DNA from: Woeseia sp.
Lineage (GTDB): Bacteria; Pseudomonadota; Gammaproteobacteria; Steroidobacterales; Woeseiaceae
Length of the DNA: 6,167 bases
Direction: 5' to 3'
NCBI GenBank assembly: GCA_003229095.1
Contig: QIHS01000243.1
Coordinates: 1-6,167 of the forward strand
In this document: positions 1 to 5,857 of the stretch, piece after piece
Position numbering within the stretch: the first letter of the stretch is position 1
Layout of the letters: each line of letters begins with the position of its first letter
Made by a program: the position numbers and the translations under genes
Notes under the pieces: generated by a model
Databases searched by the model: none
The model's input: the letters and a program-made list of their open reading frames with translations, nothing else
What the model was told of the DNA's origin: nothing

Positions 1-308
1 AATTTGCAGTCTGGATTCGATATCGAATCAAGATTTTCAACAGCGAAGGCGTACAGATTGCGAACTGGCCGATCGCCGCTTACGGCAAAAGCCAGTCAAC
101 GACTTTTGGCGGCGATGAAGCACTGCAGCGCGCAGCAGTGCTCGCAATGCGGGACGCTGCTGCCTTGATCATTTTACAAATGGACAAGGCCACAGGCATT
201 AGCAAACTAAGCCAGGCGAGAGCCGACAAGACCCCCCCGACCGACAAGCTTGAAGAACTTACATTGCAAACTACTGCTGCAGAGGAAGTGTCCGATGAGT
301 CAACCTAG
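1..308 (+). CDS. C-terminal part of an unrecognised protein, probably exported (partial)
   Basis: An open frame enters from the left edge (first whole codon at position 3) and ends at the TAG at 306-308, giving about 101 residues of the C-terminus. It begins FAVWIRYRIKIFNSEG and continues with NWPIAAYGKS, then an alanine-rich helix around ALQRAAVLAMRDAAALI, and a polar tail ending EEVSDEST. A strand-rich segment followed by an amphipathic A-x-x-A-M-R-D-A-A helix is reminiscent of small periplasmic lipoproteins of envelope systems, but I do not recognise the family and the N-terminus, including any signal peptide, is outside the window. The stop overlaps the start of the next lipoprotein gene by 14 bases, so the two are probably translationally coupled and cotranscribed. 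A run of seven C at 232-238 lies inside the frame. The reading frame is well supported by the coupling; the function is unknown. Confidence 0.72.
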   Translation, partial: FAVWIRYRIKIFNSEGVQIANWPIAAYGKSQSTTFGGDEALQRAAVLAMRDAAALIILQMDKATGISKLSQARADKTPPTDKLEELTLQTTAAEEVSDEST

Positions 309-1002
309 AATAACGATCCTGTATCGACTCGTTGCCACGATCCTGTATCGACTCGTTGCCATTTCCGTTGCCTGCACGCTGCTTGGGGCTTGCGTTACTT
401 CCAGGATCGAGAATGTTCGGGAAGGCGCGACCGGCCTCAAGGAAGGCGAAGGGATTGTCATCATGGCCAAGAGCTACCATCTTGGCAACGAGACTGAAGC
501 GAAATTCATCAAATGTGTTGGCAAATCGATCGGCGGCGGCTCGACCGGCCTGCGTGTCGTCCCGAACAATGAATTTGTCGATGCACTTTTTCCATGGTTC
601 GAGCCACGTACAGCACCTGCAGAGACGAAAGGTCTTCCAGCCCTGATGTCCAGACCCGGGGTAGCGCAAAAAATTAAGGACAATGGCATTCGATATATCG
701 TGTGGCTCGATGGCGACACCGAAAAAGTAGCCAGCGGCGGCAGTATGTCCTGTGCCGCAGGCCCCGGTGGCGGCGGTTGTTTCGGCTTCGCGTGGTGGCA
801 GGACGACTCCAAGTATGAAGCCAGCGTTTGGGATCTTGATGGGCTCGAGAAAACCGGCACCGTCAGCGCTGACGTCAGCGGAACATCTTATATACCGGCG
901 ATAATCATACCAATTCCCTTAATCGCCAGGACCCAGTCCAAAGCGTGTAACGCGCTTGCCAATCAGCTCAAACTATTTATCGTTTCGGACGAGACCGTTT
1001 AG
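295..1002 (+). CDS. Putative lipoprotein of unknown function, four cysteines in the mature part
   Basis: This 235-residue protein starts at the ATG at 295, chosen because AGGAAG (283-288) sits 6 bases upstream and because this start gives a clean lipoprotein signal peptide; the frame is open further upstream to other possible starts. The signal peptide has basic residues R5, R11 and R19, a hydrophobic core, and a lipobox L30-G31-A32-C33, so it should be lipidated on Cys33. Ala32 at +2... of the precursor is not informative, since the residue after Cys33 is Val34, compatible with outer-membrane sorting. The mature part has four further cysteines (C74, C153, C162, C218), enough for two disulfides. 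C153 and C162 flank a Gly-rich loop, SCAAGPGGGGCFGFAWW (152-168), preceded by RYIVWLDGD. A hydrophobic IPAIIIPIPLIA stretch lies near 201-211. Codons 7-22 contain a 24-bp tandem duplication. No enzymatic motif is visible. It overlaps the upstream gene by 14 bp, suggesting the two products act together in the envelope. Confidence 0.85.
   Translation: MSQPRITILYRLVATILYRLVAISVACTLLGACVTSRIENVREGATGLKEGEGIVIMAKSYHLGNETEAKFIKCVGKSIGGGSTGLRVVPNNEFVDALFPWFEPRTAPAETKGLPALMSRPGVAQKIKDNGIRYIVWLDGDTEKVASGGSMSCAAGPGGGGCFGFAWWQDDSKYEASVWDLDGLEKTGTVSADVSGTSYIPAIIIPIPLIARTQSKACNALANQLKLFIVSDETV
313..360 (+). repeat. Perfect 24-bp tandem duplication in a signal peptide
   Basis: Two identical 24-base units lie back to back at 313-336 and 337-360, each beginning ACGATCCTGTATCG and ending CTCGTTGCC. 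The length is a multiple of three, so the lipoprotein frame is kept and the peptide reads ILYRLVAT-ILYRLVAI. Removing one copy would leave a 25-residue signal peptide ending at the lipobox Cys, a more usual length than the present 33. Confidence 0.97.
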
Positions 1003-1062
1003 AAGACCAGCGGCTGCGGCCAATGAACAGTTCCCCCTGGTCTTCTTAACAGCGGTTTTTTT
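1001..1062 (+). terminator. Hairpin with T run between convergent genes, probable terminator
   Basis: AGAAGACCAG (1001-1010) is perfectly complementary to CTGGTCTTCT (1037-1046), with a 26-base loop. The left arm begins inside the TAG stop codon of the lipoprotein gene. A run of seven T (1056-1062) follows, but nine bases after the stem, so it is not a textbook intrinsic terminator. On the minus strand no T run follows the stem. Its position between two convergent genes supports a transcription-end role, mainly for the plus-strand unit. The T run overlaps the last codon of the minus-strand gene. Confidence 0.5.
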
Positions 1063-1579
1063 ACGGGCGCGCAGCGCGCACAAATGCCCTGCGATAATAA
1101 TCCGAATCGAGTTGTGCAACTGACACCTGTTTACCTTTCGATGGCGCGTGAATGAAGCGCTGCCCACCGATATACAGGCCAACGTGCGAGATCTTGCCCT
1201 CGATTTTGAAAAACAACAGGTCGCCGACCTGTACGCGGCTACTGCTAACCGGTGTTAATTGACGCCATTGGTCAGCTGTTGTGCGTGGAATTCCAGTGCC
1301 TGCCCTCGCATAGGCATACTGCATCAACCCGCTACAGTCAAAGCCCCTGGTTGTTGTTCCCCCGTAAAGATAAGGCACGCCAATCTGCCGAACGGCGACA
1401 ACGGCCGCCTGCTCGCCCACCGAGCGGAGATTGCTCTTTGACGGTGCCGACACTGTCCGTATGTCGCTGTCGCTGTTGGTGACTCGACGCACCGGCTCAT
1501 GACCACAGGCGGACAGAATCAGGAAAATGACAGAAACGAATGCGGATCGGCGCTGTAAATTGTCGTACGAGGATGACAT
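1061..1579 (-). CDS. NlpC/P60 family lipoprotein, probable murein DL-endopeptidase (Spr/NlpC-like)
   Basis: This 172-residue protein probably cleaves peptide stems of peptidoglycan from the periplasmic face of a membrane. The start at 1579 (ATG) gives a lipoprotein signal peptide: R10-R11, a hydrophobic segment, then the lipobox L22-S23-A24-C25; a GTGAG sequence a few bases upstream may serve as a weak ribosome site. A TTG seven codons upstream is possible but would only lengthen the n-region. A short linker (26-54) leads to one NlpC/P60 domain (about 55-172). The catalytic Cys is C82 in GFDCSGL, the His is H132 in ISHVGLYIG, and the third polar residue is H144 in FIHAP. The YLYGG before the Cys and the VGDLLFF before the first His are also typical of the family. 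No SH3 or LysM domain is present, so it has the compact architecture of E. coli NlpC and Spr/MepS. It converges with the lipoprotein gene and is divergent from the ATPase gene. The family is very secure; the exact bond cut and the orthologue name are not. Confidence 0.95.
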   Translation of the reverse strand: MSSSYDNLQRRSAFVSVIFLILSACGHEPVRRVTNSDSDIRTVSAPSKSNLRSVGEQAAVVAVRQIGVPYLYGGTTTRGFDCSGLMQYAYARAGTGIPRTTADQWRQLTPVSSSRVQVGDLLFFKIEGKISHVGLYIGGQRFIHAPSKGKQVSVAQLDSDYYRRAFVRAARP

Positions 1580-1737
1580 ATGCTGCTCACTGGTCAACAA
1601 TGCCCAAAACTACAGGGTTGCACTCGAATCTGAAACCGAACTGGATCTCAGCCTGAACTATTTGCGTATTCGCTCGTAGACAGTCAGGACCAGGACCGCA
1701 GCTTCGAACCGCCAGGAAACAAAAGTACCCAGGACAA
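1580..1737. other. Divergent intergenic spacer, promoters expected but not recognised
   Basis: This 158-bp spacer separates the 5' ends of the minus-strand NlpC/P60 gene and the plus-strand ATPase gene, so it should carry promoters for both. I found no convincing pair of -35 and -10 hexamers in either direction. A short tandem AGGACC-AGGACC lies near 1687-1698. AGGA at 1731-1734, three bases before the ATPase ATG, is its only nearby Shine-Dalgarno candidate and the spacing is short. Confidence 0.4.
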
Positions 1738-3210
1738 ATGGACAGACAACGAGACCTAGAACTCATTCTTCGATCACGTATGCCGATTATCGTTATCGAG
1801 ACACGTGATGAGCAGCGCATGCTCGATTTGTTGCGATCCATCACGATGGATACGCCCCTATTTCGCTGGACCGTCACCGATGGACTGCAAAGGCTCGATA
1901 TCGAACTTGAGCCTCAATTGCATAATTCCGAACCCGTGGAAGCACTGCGACATATTCGCGCGGTTAAAAAACCGGGGTGTTATGCATTGCTGGATTTTCA
2001 TCCTTACCTGCAGGATCCCGTCAATATCCGGCTTATGAAAGACATCTGTGTGCGTTTCCGGGAGATACCGCGGCAACTGATTCTGATCAGCCACAAAGTC
2101 GAACTGCCAAAGGAACTTGAGAGTTTTACAGCAAGATTTGACATGGCGCTGCCGACAGAAAAAGCACGCGAAAAAATTGTGCGCCGAGTGGCAAAAGCGT
2201 ACGTCGAGGAAAACCCGGGTTCGCGCGTACAAACTGACCCGAAGGCATTTCAACTCCTGATTCAGAACCTGGCAGGACTAACGGACTACGACACTGAAAA
2301 ATTGGCAAGAAACGCGATATTTCAGGACGGCGCTATTTCTAAAAGCGACCTGCCAAACGTCATGCAAGCGAAGTACGAACTTTTGAATCGAGGTGGCATT
2401 CTTCACTTCGAATACGACACAGCCAAATTCAGCGACGTTGGAGGCCTGAAGAAACTCAAACATTGGCTAACGTTGCGCAAACCTGCATTTCTCAACAAAT
2501 CGACCGCGAATCACCTGGATACGCCAAAAGGCATTTTGCTTATCGGTGTACAGGGCTGCGGGAAAAGCCTCGCAGCAAAAGCCACCGCGGGTGTATTCGG
2601 CCTTCCATTACTCCGACTGGATTTCGCGAACCTGTTTAACAAATACCATGGCGAAACAGAGAAAAACCTTCGGCAATCGCTGAAAACTGCAGATGTGATG
2701 GCGCCCTGTGTGTTGTGGATTGACGAAATAGAAAAAGGCCTTGCAGGGCGCGGCGGCGAAACGGGAACGACGCAGCGGGTATTGGGTAGCTTTCTTACCT
2801 GGATGGCGGAAAAAACCAGTCGTGTTTTTGTTGTTGCTACTGCGAATGACATCAGTTCGCTGCCGCCTGAACTGGTCCGCAAAGGTCGTTTTGATGAACT
2901 GTTTTTTGTAGACCTTCCAAGCGCAGACATTCGCCAGAAAATCTTTTCAATTCACCTCTCAATGCGCGACCAGGATTGTCAAAAGTTCGCTCTCGCCGAT
3001 GTTGCTGCGGCTGCAAAAGGGTTTTCAGGAGCAGAAATAGAACAGGCGATCGTCTCCGCTTTGTATGCCGCACACGCTCAAGACTCCGAATTGACCACAA
3101 CCCATCTACTGGCAGAACTAGAACGCACCAAGCCGCTTTCGATCGTGATGGCTGAAAAAGTGAGCAATCTAAGGCTCTGGGCAAACGGGCGAACAGTTCC
3201 TTGCGACTAG
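1738..3210 (+). CDS. Ycf46-type AAA+ ATPase
   Basis: This 490-residue cytoplasmic AAA+ protein matches the Ycf46 family in length and in motifs. The C-terminal ATPase module (about 228-470) has Walker A GVQGCGKS (270-277), Walker B LWIDEIEK with D329 and E330, sensor 1 in ATAND (N370), the arginine-finger region PPELVRKGRFDE (R381 and R384), and a sensor-2-like FSGAEIE (429-435). All residues needed for ATP binding and hydrolysis are present. The N-terminal half (about 1-210) begins DLELILRSRMPIIVIETRDE, as Ycf46 proteins do, and resembles a decayed first ATPase domain: it has a Walker-B-like YALLDFHP (D86) and a sensor-like LILISHK (114-120) but no P-loop. The start is the ATG at 1738, with AGGA only three bases upstream. 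In cyanobacteria Ycf46 has been linked to photosynthetic carbon use; the role in other bacteria is not established, and the substrate here is unknown. The next gene downstream encodes an FHA coiled-coil protein on the same strand, a possible partner. Confidence 0.95.
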   Translation: MDRQRDLELILRSRMPIIVIETRDEQRMLDLLRSITMDTPLFRWTVTDGLQRLDIELEPQLHNSEPVEALRHIRAVKKPGCYALLDFHPYLQDPVNIRLMKDICVRFREIPRQLILISHKVELPKELESFTARFDMALPTEKAREKIVRRVAKAYVEENPGSRVQTDPKAFQLLIQNLAGLTDYDTEKLARNAIFQDGAISKSDLPNVMQAKYELLNRGGILHFEYDTAKFSDVGGLKKLKHWLTLRKPAFLNKSTANHLDTPKGILLIGVQGCGKSLAAKATAGVFGLPLLRLDFANLFNKYHGETEKNLRQSLKTADVMAPCVLWIDEIEKGLAGRGGETGTTQRVLGSFLTWMAEKTSRVFVVATANDISSLPPELVRKGRFDELFFVDLPSADIRQKIFSIHLSMRDQDCQKFALADVAAAAKGFSGAEIEQAIVSALYAAHAQDSELTTTHLLAELERTKPLSIVMAEKVSNLRLWANGRTVPCD

Positions 3211-3304
3211 CTGCAATACCCGGCAAGCCAGACATATTGGTCAACGCCGTTTGACTAAATACGGAAAATCGTCGCGTTGGCGATAAAACGCTGACTCCGT
3301 TGCG

Positions 3305-3320
3305 TGCTAGTATTTGACTA
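3305..3320 (+). promoter_or_regulatory. Extended -10 element that could yield a leaderless mRNA
   Basis: TGC-TAGTAT (3305-3313) has the extended TGn and four of six matches to the TATAAT consensus. No good -35 hexamer is seen at the usual distance, as is common for extended -10 promoters. Seven bases after the hexamer comes the A of the ATG at 3320, which is therefore the predicted transcription start. The absence of a Shine-Dalgarno sequence before this ATG fits a leaderless transcript. By-eye call, not scored. Confidence 0.35.
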
Positions 3321-5230
3321 TGACTCCCTATAACGAAAATAAGAAATCAGTAGTCACACTCACTGACGATGATCCGACCTCAGAAATCGACGTTGCAGCG
3401 CTACAGCGAACGATGCGCAGCTGTGTCGATCCGGAAATTGAAGTCGATGCATTGACATTCGATATCGAGGATCAACAAAACGCGATTAACGGCCGATCGA
3501 GAGCAGAACTCGAAGTTGCTTTGAACGACCAGGCGCAGCTGGTTGAAGAGCTGGCTTTTGAGGTAGAACAACTTCAAAGCCACCGGCGTGGCCTGCAAGC
3601 AGAACTTAAAGCCCGTGAAGACATTGCGAAAAACGCCAGTGATGAGGTGAGCACCGAGAGAGCCCAGAACAGGGCCGTGACACGTAATCTGGAACTGCGT
3701 AGCGGCGAATGCCAGACCCTGCAAAGGGCGCTGGACAAAGCCAACAAGCTCACTGAACGATTGCAAGACAAGTCGAATGGATTGCAAATCGCCACCAAGG
3801 AACTTAAGAGAGAAATACGCTCGCTAAAGTCTGCGGCTGAAAAGCGCGAGAAGAAAGTGAACTCCCTCGCAAAAGACCTTCGAATGAAGAGAAAACGGCC
3901 GTCCAGGTCGTCCACGCAACGATCCTCCGAACGCCAGTTAGCAGATTCCGCGCTGGCGGCATCGAAGTTACAACTTGCGGATCTTAAAGCTTATGTCGAT
4001 GGCAGAAAAAATGACTGGGCCAAGCTCAAGGCCGAGCTTGTCGAGACGGCTAAATCGCTAAAATCGAGCCGTGCTGACATCGCTCAAATACGGCAGGACT
4101 TTGACGAACGAAACGCGCAGCTAATTCGAAGTCGAGAGCAATACATCCGCGTATCGGAACTCCTGGCGAAGCAAAAAACCAAAATTCGAAAACTCAGTCA
4201 GTCTACGCGCGATCTTGAAAAGGCGTTACATCAGGACGCCAGGCAGGAAATTGACGCGTACCGGATACGAATCGAAAAACAACTTGGGGATATTGCGGCG
4301 AAATCTCAGGAATTGACGACGACTCAAACAGATAACTTCCGGTTGGAGCAGTACTCCGATGCACTTCGCGTGAAATTACAGGATCAAACATCGATCTCAA
4401 AATTATCCGTCGCGATACGCCACAAACTGGAATCTCGCCTGGATAGCGCGAATGCAGTGATCACCCAGCTTGGCGGACAGCTCGATTCTGAACGCCGACA
4501 AAACAACAAACTATCGAGTGTCAATGAAAACCTGAAGAACGACCATGAGCAGGAGATATCGCAGGTCAGAGACGAGTTGGGCTCTATTGAAGATAGGATG
4601 ACTGCTCAGGAAGAAAACAATAAACACCTCATTGCCGATTTGATCGATAGCAGGGACATTTGCTCGTCACTTGAATCTCAGATGGGCGAAGTCGAGAAAG
4701 AAAGCACGCAGAACATGCGACAAGTGACCCGGCAACTCAAGAAGGCAAATCAGACAACGGGTGAATACGAGCGCAAGCTTGAAATTCGTGACAAAACGGT
4801 CGCGGATCTTTTGCAGGAATTGGCGAGGATTGACCAATCCAGAATCAGCAAAACACTGAAGACTGAGCAGAAGCAAGCCGACGTTCTCGCGACCGTCGAA
4901 AAACCCAAGCAACGCAAGGTCGATCGTTCCCGGGTTGCCCGGCTTCTGATCGGCAATGCTGACGGTCGGGAATTACGTTTCCCCTTGTTCAAAGACCACC
5001 TGACGATCGGTCGAACGTCGCACAACGATATTCAGTTGAACATGCAATTCATCAGTCGCAGACATGCGGTTATCTCAAGTGATCATGGCAAGACTCGTGT
5101 TATCGACTGGGGCAGCAAGAACGGCGTTTTTGTCAACGAAACGAAAGTGACGGAGTGCATTCTGCGTCCCGGTGACATTTTGAGGATCGGCATGACGGAC
5201 TTTCGATACGAGGAGCGCGAGAAACACTAG
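3320..5230 (+). CDS. Long coiled-coil protein with C-terminal FHA domain
   Basis: This 636-residue protein has no signal peptide or membrane segment and should be cytoplasmic. Residues 1-40 are polar and acidic, with V12-T-L-T-D-D-D18. From about 45 to 510 the sequence is almost continuous charged heptad coiled coil rich in E, K, Q, L and R, interrupted by a basic Ser/Arg linker at 188-205 (RMKRKRPSRSSTQRSSER). The FHA domain covers about 541-632 and keeps the conserved residues: G564-R565 in TIGRTSHNDIQL, S579-R580-R581-H582, and N601-G602 in SKNGVFVN, so it should bind phosphothreonine peptides. The ATG at 3320 was chosen over a TTG two codons upstream; neither has a Shine-Dalgarno site. 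FHA domains read Ser/Thr kinase output, but no kinase is encoded in this window. The architecture suggests a scaffold or elongated adaptor. It follows the AAA+ gene by 109 bp on the same strand. Function unknown; FHA assignment very secure. Confidence 0.94.
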   Translation: MTPYNENKKSVVTLTDDDPTSEIDVAALQRTMRSCVDPEIEVDALTFDIEDQQNAINGRSRAELEVALNDQAQLVEELAFEVEQLQSHRRGLQAELKAREDIAKNASDEVSTERAQNRAVTRNLELRSGECQTLQRALDKANKLTERLQDKSNGLQIATKELKREIRSLKSAAEKREKKVNSLAKDLRMKRKRPSRSSTQRSSERQLADSALAASKLQLADLKAYVDGRKNDWAKLKAELVETAKSLKSSRADIAQIRQDFDERNAQLIRSREQYIRVSELLAKQKTKIRKLSQSTRDLEKALHQDARQEIDAYRIRIEKQLGDIAAKSQELTTTQTDNFRLEQYSDALRVKLQDQTSISKLSVAIRHKLESRLDSANAVITQLGGQLDSERRQNNKLSSVNENLKNDHEQEISQVRDELGSIEDRMTAQEENNKHLIADLIDSRDICSSLESQMGEVEKESTQNMRQVTRQLKKANQTTGEYERKLEIRDKTVADLLQELARIDQSRISKTLKTEQKQADVLATVEKPKQRKVDRSRVARLLIGNADGRELRFPLFKDHLTIGRTSHNDIQLNMQFISRRHAVISSDHGKTRVIDWGSKNGVFVNETKVTECILRPGDILRIGMTDFRYEEREKH

Positions 5231-5316
5231 CCCGGTGTATTCCCCAAAGAGGAAAATATCGCGTACGAACAAGGGTCAAGCAAGCGCGCGAGTGTGTTCA
5301 TGAATAGTCCGGGCCA

Positions 5317-5351
5317 GGAGTGTTGCCAGTGCGGCTTCGCCTGCACACTCC
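5317..5351 (+). other. Imperfect hairpin, role unknown
   Basis: GGAGTGT (5317-5323) pairs perfectly with ACACTCC (5345-5351). Alternatively GTGCGG (5329-5334) and CCTGCAC (5340-5346) form an inner stem capped by CTTCG with one bulged T, stacked on GGAGT/ACTCC. No T run follows, so it is not a standard terminator. It may be a 3'-end stabilising structure for the FHA transcript or chance. Confidence 0.4.
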
Positions 5352-5405
5352 ACCCATTGGTGTGCTCTCGCTCAGTCTTTGATCAATGTGTCGACGGCCA
5401 AATTT

Positions 5406-5421
5406 TGTGAGCACAATCACG
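5406..5421 (+). promoter_or_regulatory. CRP-like operator
   Basis: TGTGA-GCACAA-TCACG matches the CRP half-site pattern TGTGA-N6-TCACA at nine of ten positions with the correct six-base spacer. Its centre is at 5413.5, about 47 bp upstream of the ATG of the first small membrane protein. The sequence also contains the shorter palindrome TTGTG-AG-CACAA. A CRP-family relative such as Clr, Vfr or FNR is possible; the G at the third half-site position favours CRP over FNR. Confidence 0.55.
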
Positions 5422-5442
5422 GCGAACACCGCAGAGATGAAG

Positions 5443-5448
5443 TAAGAT
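5443..5448 (+). promoter_or_regulatory. Candidate -10 hexamer of a class II CRP promoter
   Basis: TAAGAT matches TATAAT at four of six positions. A transcription start seven bases downstream (5455) puts the CRP-like site centre at exactly -41.5, the class II activation position. No -35 match is present at 5420-5425, as expected of an activator-dependent promoter. The leader to the ATG at 5461 would be only six bases. Confidence 0.35.
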
Positions 5449-5460
5449 TTGTTTGTACCT

Positions 5461-5805
5461 ATGGACACGGATGTCTTGCCAGTTACCATGCTTTCGAACG
5501 CCAGCCAACAGCAACTGCATTCTATGCTAACAACGGATGCCACGTCAGAGATTACGAAACTCGCTGGCCGCAAAATCTGGCTCCCCGGACTTCTATACTA
5601 CGCGCTGCCCTGGTTCTACCTGATGGCTGGCTCACTAGCGCTGTCAACAACCCTGTTTATCAGCGGCTGGTTTTGGGTTCTGCCATTTTACTTTCTATTT
5701 TCCGCGTCCTGCTTCCACCTTGGCTTCGTGGTCCTGCAGTGGAGAAGACGGCGACAGGACATCATTCGGATTGACATTGCAGCGAAAGCGCACAATCAGG
5801 CTTGA
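5461..5805 (+). CDS. Small two-helix membrane protein of unknown function
   Basis: The 114-residue protein has a polar N-terminal region (1-38) and two hydrophobic segments, about 41-67 (PGLLYYALPWFYLMAGSLAL) and 71-94 (FWVLPFYFLFSAS then CFHLGFVVLQW), joined by a very short turn. RRRR at 95-98 directly after the second helix predicts both ends in the cytoplasm by the positive-inside rule. The ATG at 5461 is preferred. A TTG four codons upstream (5449) has GAAG six bases before it and is a real alternative, unless the -10 hexamer proposed at 5443-5448 is used, which would exclude it; a later ATG at codon 10 is also possible. The protein-like hydrophobic pattern favours this frame over an overlapping 131-codon frame. 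The next gene follows by 52 bp, giving a probable operon. I do not recognise the family. Confidence 0.75.
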   Translation: MDTDVLPVTMLSNASQQQLHSMLTTDATSEITKLAGRKIWLPGLLYYALPWFYLMAGSLALSTTLFISGWFWVLPFYFLFSASCFHLGFVVLQWRRRRQDIIRIDIAAKAHNQA

Positions 5806-5857
5806 CCTTGCTGTTGTGTTGGTCAAGGATTGGCGACCCACTTGCGCGAAGCAGCCA

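Larger units (their letters stand above)
5231..5460. other. Intergenic spacer with hairpin and regulatory sites
   Basis: This 230-bp stretch between the FHA gene and the small membrane protein genes holds no credible gene. Reading frames crossing it are short and lack protein-like character. It contains the imperfect hairpin at 5317-5351 and the CRP-like operator with a -10-like hexamer at 5406-5448, described separately. No T-tailed intrinsic terminator for the FHA gene was seen. Confidence 0.6.

Noticed and set aside
474..860. Long minus-strand open frames inside the lipoprotein gene
   Set aside because: They are shadows of the plus-strand gene, which has a signal peptide, lipobox and ribosome site; the reverse frames have Ser/Pro/Arg-rich composition without domain features.
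1563..1679. Open plus-strand stretch in the divergent spacer reading LESETELDLSLNYLRIRS before a TAG
   Set aside because: It looks protein-like at its end but has no credible start codon or ribosome site, and its 5' part lies opposite the NlpC/P60 start; probably chance.
3211..3300. Possible terminator after the ATPase gene: short stems CCGT/ACGG and TCGC/GCGA
   Set aside because: Stems are only four base pairs and no T run follows, so termination here is not supported.
3250..3320. Repeated TTTGACTA (3250-3257 and 3313-3320), the first containing a -35-like TTGACT
   Set aside because: No -10 hexamer lies at a suitable distance from the first copy, and an 8-bp repeat in a short AT-richer spacer is expected by chance.
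5379..5774. A 131-codon plus-strand frame overlapping the first small membrane protein gene
   Set aside because: It overlaps almost completely with the 114-residue frame, which has two clean hydrophobic helices and a basic flank; the 131-codon frame has no coherent protein-like pattern.
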